Shown piece after piece: positions 1-5,508 of a stretch of 5,556 nucleotides of DNA. Both the position numbers and the translations under genes were made by a program. The DNA is taken from NCBI GenBank assembly GCA_903854075.1, contig CAINVI010000058.1, forward strand, positions 1 through 5,556. Reading direction: 5' to 3'. The notes under the pieces are model-generated. The model was given only the letters and a program-made list of their open reading frames with translations. It searched no databases and was not told where the DNA came from. The first letter of the stretch is position 1. Every line of letters starts with the position of its first letter. This DNA comes from Candidatus Pollutiaquabacter sp. (GTDB taxonomy: Bacteria > Bacteroidota > Bacteroidia > AKYH767-A > 2013-40CM-41-45).

Positions 1-356
1 CCGCGGAAGTCGCGGATACGCGGCAACGCAACAGAAATCAGACGATCAAGGAATTCGTACATCTTAACGTCACGGAGGGTCACGCGTGCACCGATGGCAA
101 CGCCGACACGGAGTTTGAAGTTAGCGATATCCTTACGAGATTTCGTTGGAACCGCTTTCTGACCGGTGATCGTCGTCATCTCTGTCAAAGCATATTCCAC
201 CAGCTTCTTGTCGCTGACAGCATCACCGATACCCTGGTTGACACTGATCTTCAACAAACGAGGCACCTGCATGGAGCTCTTATAATTGAATTTCTTCTGA
301 AGTGCCGGAACGACTTCGTCGCGGTACTTGGCTTTAAGGCGTGGAGCGTAACTCAT
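1..356 (-). CDS. rplE: 50S ribosomal protein L5, N-terminal part (cut by window edge)
   Basis: L5 binds 5S rRNA in the central protuberance of the 50S subunit and contacts the P-site tRNA and the 30S head. I translated this frame by hand from the ATG at 356-354. It gives 118 residues beginning MSYAPRLKAKYRDEV and runs off the left edge; family members are about 180 residues, so roughly the last third is missing. Typical L5 features are the segment VPRLLKISVNQGIGDA (residues 31-46), TGQKAVPTKSRKDIANFKLR (64-83), and GVAIGARVTLR (85-95) followed by MYEFLDRL. The start is fixed by homology and by its overlap with the rplX stop codon: the A at 356 is shared in TAATG, which favours translational coupling. 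A strong SD sequence lies 9 nt upstream. In other bacteria rpsN (S14) follows, but that lies outside the window. Confidence 0.97.
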   Translation of the reverse strand, partial: MSYAPRLKAKYRDEVVPALQKKFNYKSSMQVPRLLKISVNQGIGDAVSDKKLVEYALTEMTTITGQKAVPTKSRKDIANFKLRVGVAIGARVTLRDVKMYEFLDRLISVALPRIRDFR

Positions 357-691
357 TACTTGATAACCTCCCCTGATTTTTTAGAATAACGAACTAATTT
401 ACCGTCCTCCAAACGACGACCGACGCGGGTAGCATTACCCTTGCCATCGACCACCATGATGTTTGAAATGTGGATCGGTGCTTCTTGTTTTACGATACCA
501 CCCTGGGTATTCTTTGCATTCGGCTTGGTGTGCTTGGTGACCATGTTCACGCCCTCCACCAGGACGCGGCGCTCTTTCACAAACACTTCGAGTACACGAC
601 CCTGTGCTCCTTTGGAGTCGCCGGATACCACCTTTACGGTGTCGCCCTTGCGGACGTTCAGCTTCGGCTGTTTATTGGATGTTCTTTCCAT
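356..691 (-). CDS. rplX: 50S ribosomal protein L24
   Basis: L24 is an early 50S assembly initiator that binds the 5' region of 23S rRNA near the tunnel exit. The 111-residue product has the usual length. Its KOW-type SH3 core begins at residues 14-28 (RKGDTVKVVSGDSKG) and continues through GRVLEVFVKERRVLVEGVN (31-49). The family signature region KPNAKNTQGGI (57-67) and the following APIHISNIMVVD (71-82) are also present. The ATG at 691-689 lies 27 nt after the rplN stop. The leader reads AAAGAGAACAGTAGCG, with at most a weak purine-rich SD. The last codons (Gly-Glu-Val) carry the SD of the next gene, and the TAA stop overlaps the rplE start by one base. The gene is the second member of the spc-type segment. 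Confidence 0.98.
   Translation of the reverse strand: MERTSNKQPKLNVRKGDTVKVVSGDSKGAQGRVLEVFVKERRVLVEGVNMVTKHTKPNAKNTQGGIVKQEAPIHISNIMVVDGKGNATRVGRRLEDGKLVRYSKKSGEVIK
366..373 (-). promoter_or_regulatory. Strong Shine-Dalgarno sequence for rplE inside rplX
   Basis: The transcript reads GGGGAGGT, and the rplE ATG begins 9 nt after its last base. The core GGAGGT matches the general anti-SD complement over six bases. It is embedded in the final codons of rplX (Gly-Glu-Val-Ile-Lys-stop), so the site is at once coding and regulatory. It supports the rplE start at 356 alongside the TAATG overlap. Confidence 0.8.
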
Positions 692-718
692 CGCTACTGT
701 TCTCTTTACAATTATTGT

Positions 719-1087
719 TTACAGCACTTCCGGTGCCAGGGAAACGATCTTCATGAACTGCTTTTCGCGAAGCTCACGGGCAACCGGACCGAAAATACGA
801 GTGCCGCGTAATTCGTCTGTAGCAGTAAGCAACACGACCGCATTATCGTCAAAACGGATATAAGAGCCGTCAGAGCGTTTCAATTCTTTTTTGGTGCGTA
901 CGACAACCGCCTTGGAAACAGTGCCTTTCTTCACGTTTCCGGAAGGTATGGCGTGCTTTACCGTTACGACGATCTTGTCGCCAACGGAAGCGTAACGCTT
1001 CTTAGTACCGCCCAGCACGCGAATACAAAGAACTTCCTTTGCACCGCTGTTATCGGCTACTATACATCTGGATTCCTGCTGGATCAT
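719..1087 (-). CDS. rplN: 50S ribosomal protein L14
   Basis: L14 lies on the 30S-facing side of the 50S subunit, forms an inter-subunit bridge, and is the docking site of the silencing factor RsfS. The 122-residue product matches the family length exactly. Diagnostic segments are ADNSGAKE (residues 11-18), VLGGTKKRYASVGDKIVVTVK (24-44, basic), RSDGSYIRFDDNAVVL (71-86), GTRIFGPVARELR (95-107) and the C-terminal KIVSLAPEVL. The ATG at 1087-1085 follows a 42-nt gap after rpsQ. The A-rich leader (seven A's, then CAGAATC) has no SD. In E. coli this gene opens the separate spc operon; here I see no promoter in the gap, so co-transcription with rpsQ is the simplest reading. Confidence 0.99.
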   Translation of the reverse strand: MIQQESRCIVADNSGAKEVLCIRVLGGTKKRYASVGDKIVVTVKHAIPSGNVKKGTVSKAVVVRTKKELKRSDGSYIRFDDNAVVLLTATDELRGTRIFGPVARELREKQFMKIVSLAPEVL

Positions 1088-1129
1088 GATTCTGTTTTTT
1101 TAACGTTGATGCCTTGAAAGGCAAATGGT

Positions 1130-1402
1130 TTACTTAGCGCGCTCGATGATCTGCTTCAAACGCCAGTTCTTATTCTTGCTCATCGGACGGGTCTCGGCGA
1201 TCAACACCAGGTCACCGACATTCGACTCGTTATTCTCGTCATGCGCCATGAACTTGGTGGTCTTCTTGATGAACTTTCCGTAAATCGGATGCTTCACTTT
1301 ACGTTCCACAGCTACAACGATGCTCTTACTCATCTTGTTGCTGACGACTACGCCGGTACGCTCTTTGCGGAGACCGCGGTTTTCAGTGCTTTTCTGTTCC
1401 AT
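1130..1402 (-). CDS. rpsQ: 30S ribosomal protein S17
   Basis: S17 is a primary 16S rRNA-binding protein of the 30S body, needed early in assembly. The 90-residue product has an OB-fold core. Recognisable family blocks are RKERTGVVVSNKMSKSIVVAV (residues 12-32), HPIYGKFIKKTTKFMAHDE (38-56), and GDLVLIAETRPMSKNKNWRL (63-82). About ten extra N-terminal residues (MEQKSTENRG) precede the conserved core, which is ordinary for the family. The ATG at 1402-1400 comes 18 nt after the rpmC stop, and the leader TTCCACCTTCCAACA contains no SD. In many bacteria this is the last gene of the S10 operon. Confidence 0.98.
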   Translation of the reverse strand: MEQKSTENRGLRKERTGVVVSNKMSKSIVVAVERKVKHPIYGKFIKKTTKFMAHDENNESNVGDLVLIAETRPMSKNKNWRLKQIIERAK

Positions 1403-1420
1403 TGTTGGAAGGTGGAATTA

Positions 1421-1627
1421 TTAGGAATTCGTATTAGCTGCTTTAGCGCGCTGGGTCAATTCCGTAGTGATACGGGCGATTCCGCGGCGCTTCTCACGGA
1501 TCTTCGATGGGTTATCAAGTGGAGAGATGGTATGATTCATCTTCATCTTGACATACTGATCGCGCTCTTCCTGTAACCGGAGGTTCAACTCTTCGGTTGT
1601 CAATTCTTTGATGTCCTCTTTTTTCAT
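1421..1627 (-). CDS. rpmC: 50S ribosomal protein L29
   Basis: L29 is a small two-helix protein beside L23 at the tunnel exit, where nascent-chain factors dock. From the ATG at 1627-1625 it encodes 68 residues starting MKKEDIKELTTEEL, the conserved N-terminus of the family. The rest shows NHTISPLDNPSKIREKRRGIAR (residues 31-52), a Bacteroidota-like core, and a short polar tail (AKAANTNS). The open frame extends 12 codons upstream to a TTG at 1663-1661 that would overlap the rplP stop by 4 nt. I reject that start because TTG is weak and the extra residues (MIVNRAVKHNSV) are unlike L29 N-termini. The chosen start leaves a 32-nt gap after rplP and no SD (leader AAAACACAATAGCGTC). Confidence 0.96.
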   Translation of the reverse strand: MKKEDIKELTTEELNLRLQEERDQYVKMKMNHTISPLDNPSKIREKRRGIARITTELTQRAKAANTNS

Positions 1628-1659
1628 GACGCTATTGTGTTTTACTGCTCGATTTACAA

Positions 1660-2079
1660 TCAAGCGGAGTAATCGCGGGTAATGATGAATTTGGTGTTGA
1701 CTGACAGTTTCTGTGCTGCAAGTCGGAGAGCTTCACGTGCTGTTGCTTCCGATACTCCTTCCGCTTCGAAGATGATCGTACCCGGCTTGATGACAGCCAC
1801 CCAGAATTCAGGGTTACCTTTTCCTTTACCCATACGTACCTCTGCAGGCTTGCGGGTGATCGGCTTGTCCGGGAATACACGGCACCAAACTTGACCTTCA
1901 CGCTTCATGTAACGGGTCAACGCTACACGGGCGGCTTCAATCTGACGGGATGGAATCCAGGCGGTCTCGAGCGACTTCAGTCCGAACGATCCGAAGGCCA
2001 GGGAATAACCACGAGTGGCACATCCTTTTGGAACCATTTTATGCTGTTTGCGAAACTTTGTCTTTTTCGGCTGTAACAT
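1660..2079 (-). CDS. rplP: 50S ribosomal protein L16
   Basis: L16 is a late-assembling 50S protein that helps position A-site tRNA. The 139-residue product has the normal length. Family blocks run in order: LQPKKTKFRKQHK (residues 2-14), a glycine/aromatic stretch GYSLAFGSFGLKSLE (24-38), ARVALTRYMKREGQVWCRVFPD (50-71), KPITRKPAEVRMGKGKGNPEFW (72-93), and GTIIFEAEGVSEATAREALRLA. Arg82 in VRMGKGKG corresponds to the arginine that is hydroxylated in E. coli L16 (Arg81); whether it is modified here cannot be seen. The ATG at 2079-2077 follows a 42-nt gap after rpsC. The leader AATTAAAGTAGATAAAGATC is A-rich and has no SD. Confidence 0.99.
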   Translation of the reverse strand: MLQPKKTKFRKQHKMVPKGCATRGYSLAFGSFGLKSLETAWIPSRQIEAARVALTRYMKREGQVWCRVFPDKPITRKPAEVRMGKGKGNPEFWVAVIKPGTIIFEAEGVSEATAREALRLAAQKLSVNTKFIITRDYSA

Positions 2080-2121
2080 GATCTTTATCTACTTTAATTA
2101 TTGAATCGGAAACTTCCCGGA

Positions 2122-2919
2122 TTAGTCTCTTTTCTTTCCACCACGACCTGCACCTGCGCCACCACGGTTGTTACCGCCGCGACCACCACGTCCACCACGG
2201 TCTCCGCGATCACCACGATCACGACCGGTAGCCGTAAGACCTTTAGGAGCGTTAGCCGGCGCATTTGAACCTACGTTTGGAGAAAGGTCGCGCTTACCAT
2301 ACACTTCACCTTTACAGATCCATACTTTGCAACCAATCTTTCCATAGGCGGTTTGAGCCTCAGACATAGCAAAGTCAATATCCGCACGGAACGTGTGCAG
2401 TGGAATACGTCCATCTTTGTATTGTTCAGTACGGGCAATCTCCGCACCACCAAGACGACCGGCCACCATTACACGAATACCTTCAGCACCCATGCGCATT
2501 GTAGATTGGATAGACATCTTAGCCGCACGACGGAAAGAGATACGCGCTTCGATCTGACGGGCGATACCGTCCGCTACCAACTGAGCATCGAGTTCAGGAC
2601 GTTTGATCTCGAAAATGTTGATCTGAACGTCTTTCTTCGTGAGCTTCTTGAGCTCTTCTTTCAACTTATCGACTTCCTGTCCGCCTTTACCGATAACGAT
2701 ACCCGGACGAGCCGTGTGAACCGTAACCGTGATCAGCTTCATGGTGCGTTCGATAACCACTTTCGCTACACCGCCTTTTGCAAGACGTGCGATGAGGTAT
2801 TTGCGAATCTTGGAATCTTCCACCAGTTTGTCGGCATATTTCTTGCCGCCATACCAGTTAGAATCCCATCCGCGGATGATACCAAGTCTGTTACCGATCG
2901 GGTGTGCTTTTTGTCCCAT
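2122..2919 (-). CDS. rpsC: 30S ribosomal protein S3 with RG-rich C-terminal tail
   Basis: S3 sits in the 30S head at the mRNA entry channel and contributes to unwinding of incoming mRNA. The 265-residue product starts MGQKAHPIGNRLGIIRGW, the standard N-terminus. A type-II KH domain follows, with its GxxG-type loop at GIVIGKGGQEV (residues 73-83). The C-terminal domain contains FRRAAK (129-134), where Arg130, Arg131 and Lys134 match the basic residues of the E. coli entry-channel helicase site, then GRLGGAEIARTE (154-165) and KVWICKGEVYGKRD (198-211). Beyond about residue 215 comes a linker rich in Ala, Pro and Asn, and then an Arg/Gly/Asp-rich tail (232-265), which makes the protein longer than E. 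coli S3 (about 233). The ATG follows a 37-nt gap after rplV, with no SD. Confidence 0.99.
   Translation of the reverse strand: MGQKAHPIGNRLGIIRGWDSNWYGGKKYADKLVEDSKIRKYLIARLAKGGVAKVVIERTMKLITVTVHTARPGIVIGKGGQEVDKLKEELKKLTKKDVQINIFEIKRPELDAQLVADGIARQIEARISFRRAAKMSIQSTMRMGAEGIRVMVAGRLGGAEIARTEQYKDGRIPLHTFRADIDFAMSEAQTAYGKIGCKVWICKGEVYGKRDLSPNVGSNAPANAPKGLTATGRDRGDRGDRGGRGGRGGNNRGGAGAGRGGKKRD
2125..2226 (-). repeat. Low-complexity Arg/Gly/Asp-rich coding tail of rpsC
   Basis: This segment codes for S3 residues 232-265. It is built from short tandem units: RDRGDRGDRG, then RGGRGGRGG, then a looser NRGGAGAGRGGKKRD. The codons vary (CGT/CGC for Arg; GGT/GGA for Gly), so the repetition is at the protein level and not just a recent DNA duplication. 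Such a tail is expected to be disordered and to bind RNA. Comparable glycine/arginine-rich S3 tails occur in some Bacteroidota, to my recollection. Confidence 0.85.
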
Positions 2920-2956
2920 TGCTAGCTATTGATATTGGGTAGTTTCTTGATTAAAA

Positions 2957-3382
2957 TTATGCAGCGGTTTCCGCTTTCTGTTCTTTACCTGCAGGAATCA
3001 TGTCCAGCACGATGGTTACGTGGTTGGAACGCTTGCGGATCCGGTAACCACGGCCTTGAGGGGCCGGACGGAGACGCTTCAACATTCGCGCACTGTCAAC
3101 ATTGATGCTCTTCACGAATACTTTTCCTTCGTCGATCTTGTCGCCGGATTTAGCTTCCCAGTTTGCTATTGCAGACTGCAGGAGCTTCTCCAAACGCTCA
3201 GCAGGAGCTTTTGAGTTATAGCGCAGGATATTCATCGCCTGCATCACTTCTTTTCCACGGATCAAGTCAGCAACGATTCGCATCTTACGTGGCGATGTCG
3301 GAACATTCACCAGGCGTGCGACCGCCGTATTCTTCATGATCTCTTTGCGCTTTTCAGCACTTTCACGTTTTCTGAGTCCCAT
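2957..3382 (-). CDS. rplV: 50S ribosomal protein L22
   Basis: L22 spans the 50S subunit and lines the exit tunnel with a long beta-hairpin at the constriction opposite L4; changes in that hairpin affect macrolide action in other bacteria. The 141-residue product has the family core from about residue 20: VARLVNVPTSPRKMRIVADLIRG (21-43), AMNILRYNSKAPAERLEKLLQSAIANWE (49-76), and VFVKSINVD. The hairpin is at MLKRLRPAPQGRGYRIRKRSNHVTIVL (100-126) and appears intact. The N-terminal extension MGLRKRESAEKRKEI is basic. An internal Met16 exists, but the upstream ATG at 3382-3380 fits Bacteroidota L22 proteins, which carry a similar extension. The gene lies 27 nt after rpsS, with leader ACGAAAGATCCGTC and no SD. 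Confidence 0.98.
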   Translation of the reverse strand: MGLRKRESAEKRKEIMKNTAVARLVNVPTSPRKMRIVADLIRGKEVMQAMNILRYNSKAPAERLEKLLQSAIANWEAKSGDKIDEGKVFVKSINVDSARMLKRLRPAPQGRGYRIRKRSNHVTIVLDMIPAGKEQKAETAA

Positions 3383-3409
3383 GACGGATCTTTCGTTTTA
3401 ATCAGTTAA

Positions 3410-3673
3410 TTAGGCTTTTTTACTGTGTCCACGGAACGTGCGGGTTGGAGCGAACTCTCCCAACTTGTGTCCTACCATGTTCTCGGTAACATATACCGGG
3501 ATGAACTTATTGCCGTTATGCACAGCGAAGGTGTGACCAACGAACTCCGGAGAGATCATAGATGCGCGGGACCAGGTCTTGATGACCGTTTTCTTCTTCG
3601 CCTCATTCATCTTGTTCACTTTTGTGTCAAGATGGTGAGCGATGTAAGGACCTTTTTTTAGCGAACGAGCCAT
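3410..3673 (-). CDS. rpsS: 30S ribosomal protein S19
   Basis: S19 is in the 30S head, pairs with S13 and contacts the A-site tRNA and the 50S central protuberance. The 87-residue product is full length. Conserved blocks are MARSLKKGPY (1-10), KTVIKTWSRASMISPEFVGHTFAVHNG (28-54), and VTENMVGHKLGEFAPTRTFRGH (62-83), followed by a basic end (SKKA). The ATG at 3673-3671 is preceded by an A-rich leader (GAAAGAAAAAGAATCACAACA) without an SD. A 71-nt spacer, the longest in the window, separates it from rplB. Confidence 0.99.
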   Translation of the reverse strand: MARSLKKGPYIAHHLDTKVNKMNEAKKKTVIKTWSRASMISPEFVGHTFAVHNGNKFIPVYVTENMVGHKLGEFAPTRTFRGHSKKA

Positions 3674-3744
3674 TGTTGTGATTCTTTTTCTTTCGAGTTC
3701 CAGTCAAGTCAGACTACGCAGCCCTACTCTTCCGGTCATCAGAT
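3674..3744 (-). other. 71-nt rplB-rpsS spacer (longest intergenic gap)
   Basis: No gene fits in this stretch. On the transcript it begins GATGACCGGAAGAG near the rplB stop and ends in the A-rich rpsS leader. A short direct repeat of AGTCA (3702-3706 and 3707-3711, plus-strand reading) and small GAGT/ACTC and AGTC/GACT complementary pieces could form only weak stems. There is no run of U's following a strong hairpin, so it is not a terminator. I see no Bacteroidota-type promoter (TAnnTTTG with an upstream TTTG). Confidence 0.7.
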
Positions 3745-4569
3745 TTATTTCTTTCTTCCTTCGATGATATACTTATTGGTTGGGTGATTCTTGCGACGTG
3801 TCTTGCGACCTTTAGCGTACAAGCCCTTGCGTGAACGCGGATGACCTCCGGATGCACGTCCTTCACCACCACCCATCGGGTGATCGACTGGGTTCATCGC
3901 TACACCACGTACGCGTGGACGACGACCTTTCCAGCGGGATGCACCAGCTTTACCAAGTGAAACCTTGTTATGATCAGGATTGGAAACCGTTCCAATCGTT
4001 GCCATGCAACTGCTCAATACTTTACGGGTTTCGCCGGAAGGCATTTTCAGGATCGCGTAATCGCCGTCGCGAGCTGCCAGCTGAGCATAGGTTCCGGCAC
4101 TACGTGCCATCACCGCTCCCTGACCAGGACGCAATTCGATGTTGTGGATCAACGTACCCAACGGAATGTCTTTCATGAACAGCGCATTGCCGATTTCAGG
4201 CGTTGCACCCGTTCCGGACATTACCGTCTGGCCCACTTTCAAACCGGTCGGAGCTACGATATAGCGCTTGTCACCGTTTTTGAAGTAAACCAACGCAATA
4301 CGCGCTGAACGGTTCGGATCATACTCAATAGACTTTACCGTTCCGGCTACACCGTGGTTCTCACGCTTGAAGTCGATGAGACGGTACATCTTCTTGTGAC
4401 CACCACCGATATAACGCATGGTCATCTTACCGTCGGCGTTACGACCGCCAGAGCGCTTGTTAGGTACTAACAGACTCTGTTCCGGCTTACCAGCGGTGAG
4501 ATCGTCGTAATTGTCCACCAGCATGTGACGCTGGCTTGGGGTCATCGGGCGTAGTTTCTTAACTGCCAT
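3745..4569 (-). CDS. rplB: 50S ribosomal protein L2
   Basis: L2 is a primary 23S rRNA-binding protein essential for subunit joining and for an active peptidyl transferase centre. The 274-residue product is standard length (273 in E. coli). The N-terminal OB-like domain includes KRSGGRNADGKMTMRYIGGGHKK (38-60), YRLIDFKR (62-69) and EYDPNRSARIALVYF (82-96). The C-terminal SH3-like domain has GDYAILKMPSGETRKV (169-184), GRRPRVRGVAMNPVDHPMGG (215-234) and GHPRSRKGLYAKG. His230 corresponds to the functionally important His229 of E. coli. The next histidine of the E. coli loop (HPH) is Met232 here, which I recall as usual in Bacteroidota. The ATG lies 18 nt after rplW, with a strong SD in the gap. 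Confidence 0.99.
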   Translation of the reverse strand: MAVKKLRPMTPSQRHMLVDNYDDLTAGKPEQSLLVPNKRSGGRNADGKMTMRYIGGGHKKMYRLIDFKRENHGVAGTVKSIEYDPNRSARIALVYFKNGDKRYIVAPTGLKVGQTVMSGTGATPEIGNALFMKDIPLGTLIHNIELRPGQGAVMARSAGTYAQLAARDGDYAILKMPSGETRKVLSSCMATIGTVSNPDHNKVSLGKAGASRWKGRRPRVRGVAMNPVDHPMGGGEGRASGGHPRSRKGLYAKGRKTRRKNHPTNKYIIEGRKK

Positions 4570-4578
4570 AATTCAATT

Positions 4579-4585
4579 CCCTCCT
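4579..4585 (-). promoter_or_regulatory. Strong Shine-Dalgarno sequence for rplB
   Basis: The transcript reads AGGAGGG, followed by 9 nt (AATTGAATT) and the rplB ATG. It sits between the rplW stop (4590-4588) and the rplB start, so it is not constrained by coding. This is a near-perfect match to the general anti-SD complement and confirms the rplB start. It stands out because most genes in this window have no SD. Confidence 0.85.
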
Positions 4586-4587
4586 GA

Positions 4588-4878
4588 TTAAATGTTGCTA
4601 TAGAAATCGATGGTATCACCCTTCTTCAAGGTAACAATCGCCTTCTTGTAATTTCCGGTACTACCGGCAACGAAGCCGGTCTTGGTATAACGTGCCTTCA
4701 CTTTTCCGGCAACGGTTACGGTATTGACACTGTCAACGGTTACGTTGTACATCTTCTCCACCGCTTTCTTGATCTCGACCTTGTTGGCGCGGATATCAAC
4801 GATGAAACCATATTGACCCAGCTTCTCGCTGATCTTGGTCATCTTTTCCGTGATAAGGGGTTGCTTAAGTACGCTCAT
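4588..4878 (-). CDS. rplW: 50S ribosomal protein L23
   Basis: L23 lies at the tunnel exit and is the docking site for trigger factor and the signal recognition particle. The 96-residue product matches the family length. The N-terminus has KQPLITEKMT (5-14), in which Glu11 aligns with E. coli Glu18, a key trigger-factor contact. It continues with YGFIVDIRANKVEIKKAVEKMY (23-44), VDSVNTVTVAGKVKARYTK (48-66) and YKKAIVTLKKGDTIDFY (77-93). The ATG at 4878-4876 overlaps the rplD TGA stop as ATGA (4-nt overlap), which suggests translational coupling. The upstream sequence AACCGTTTCTTATC has no SD, which fits coupling to rplD. Confidence 0.98.
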   Translation of the reverse strand: MSVLKQPLITEKMTKISEKLGQYGFIVDIRANKVEIKKAVEKMYNVTVDSVNTVTVAGKVKARYTKTGFVAGSTGNYKKAIVTLKKGDTIDFYSNI

Positions 4879-5504
4879 GATAAGAAACGGTTTTCAAGTG
4901 CTGCAACTGATCCTTCAACAATCACCAACTGGTGTGCGTTAAGGACATCGTAGGTGTTCAGCTCAGAAGCTGTCGTCACCTTGTTACGCTGCACATTACG
5001 TGAGGAGAGATAGATGTTGTTATCGTGTGCCGGAAGTACCACCAACGCCTTCTTTCCATCCAGGTTGAGGTTCTTCAGCATATCAACGTAGTTCTTTGTC
5101 TTCGGTGCAGAAAACTGAAAGTTCTCCAGCACGATGATGCTCTTGTCTTTTGCCTTGTACGTCAACGCAGACATACACGCCAAATGCTTCAATTTACGGT
5201 TCAGCTTGAACGAGTAATCGCGAGGACGAGGACCGAATACACGACCACCACCCACGAAAAGCGGGGATTTCATTGAACCGGCACGGGCACCACCGGTACC
5301 TTTTTGACGCTTCAACTTCTTGGTGGTACGGTTGATTTCCGCACGCTCTTTAGACTTGTGAGTTCCCTGACGCTGATTAGCCAGGTACTGCTTCACGTCA
5401 AGATAGATCGCGTGATCGTTCGGCTCGATACCGAAGATCTTTTCGCTCAGCTTCACTTTCTTACCGGTCTCTTTACCGGCGGTGTTCAGAATGTTCGCTT
5501 CCAT
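4875..5504 (-). CDS. rplD: 50S ribosomal protein L4
   Basis: L4 binds 23S rRNA early in assembly and its long loop lines the exit tunnel next to L22. In E. coli it also represses its own S10 operon; whether that occurs here is unknown. From the ATG at 5504-5502 the product has 209 residues and begins MEANILNTAGKETG. Conserved parts are EPNDHAIYLDVKQYLANQRQ (27-46), the basic tunnel loop KRQKGTGGARAGSMKSPLF (65-83), and GGGRVFGPRPRDYSFKLNRK (85-104). A Rossmann-like C-terminal part holds KKALVVLPAHDNNIYLSSRN (151-170) and TYDVLNAHQLVIVEGSV. A TTG six codons upstream (5522) stays in frame but would overlap rplC by 14 nt and adds MWRSKI, so I reject it. The chosen ATG lies 4 nt after rplC and has a modest GGAG about 10 nt upstream. 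Confidence 0.97.
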   Translation of the reverse strand: MEANILNTAGKETGKKVKLSEKIFGIEPNDHAIYLDVKQYLANQRQGTHKSKERAEINRTTKKLKRQKGTGGARAGSMKSPLFVGGGRVFGPRPRDYSFKLNRKLKHLACMSALTYKAKDKSIIVLENFQFSAPKTKNYVDMLKNLNLDGKKALVVLPAHDNNIYLSSRNVQRNKVTTASELNTYDVLNAHQLVIVEGSVAALENRFLS

Positions 5505-5508
5505 GATC

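Noticed and set aside
708..718. AT-rich palindrome ACAATTATTGT in the rplN-rplX gap
   Set aside because: It has five-base arms around a single base in an AT-rich spacer; this is too short and weak to call an operator or a hairpin.
441..863. Plus-strand open frames of 113 and 140 codons across rplX and rplN
   Set aside because: They are antisense to two well-conserved genes, cross the gene boundary, and show no recognisable domain or upstream signals.
1091..1123. Inverted repeat beside a T-run as a possible terminator
   Set aside because: The T-run precedes the hairpin on the plus strand and appears as A's after it on the transcribed minus-strand product, so the order is wrong for an intrinsic terminator in either direction.
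1632..1901. Minus-strand 89-codon frame shifted relative to rplP
   Set aside because: It is out of frame inside L16, rich in Ser and Arg, and lacks any conserved motif; L16 fully explains the sequence.
2353..2925. Long open frame (190 codons) on the plus strand opposite rpsC
   Set aside because: It lies wholly antisense to a certain S3 gene, its product resembles no family I know and has irregular composition; it is a by-product of the codon usage of rpsC.
3831..4308. Plus-strand open frames opposite rplB
   Set aside because: These overlap each other and a certain L2 gene; the translations are rich in Cys, His and Arg in the pattern typical of antisense frames.
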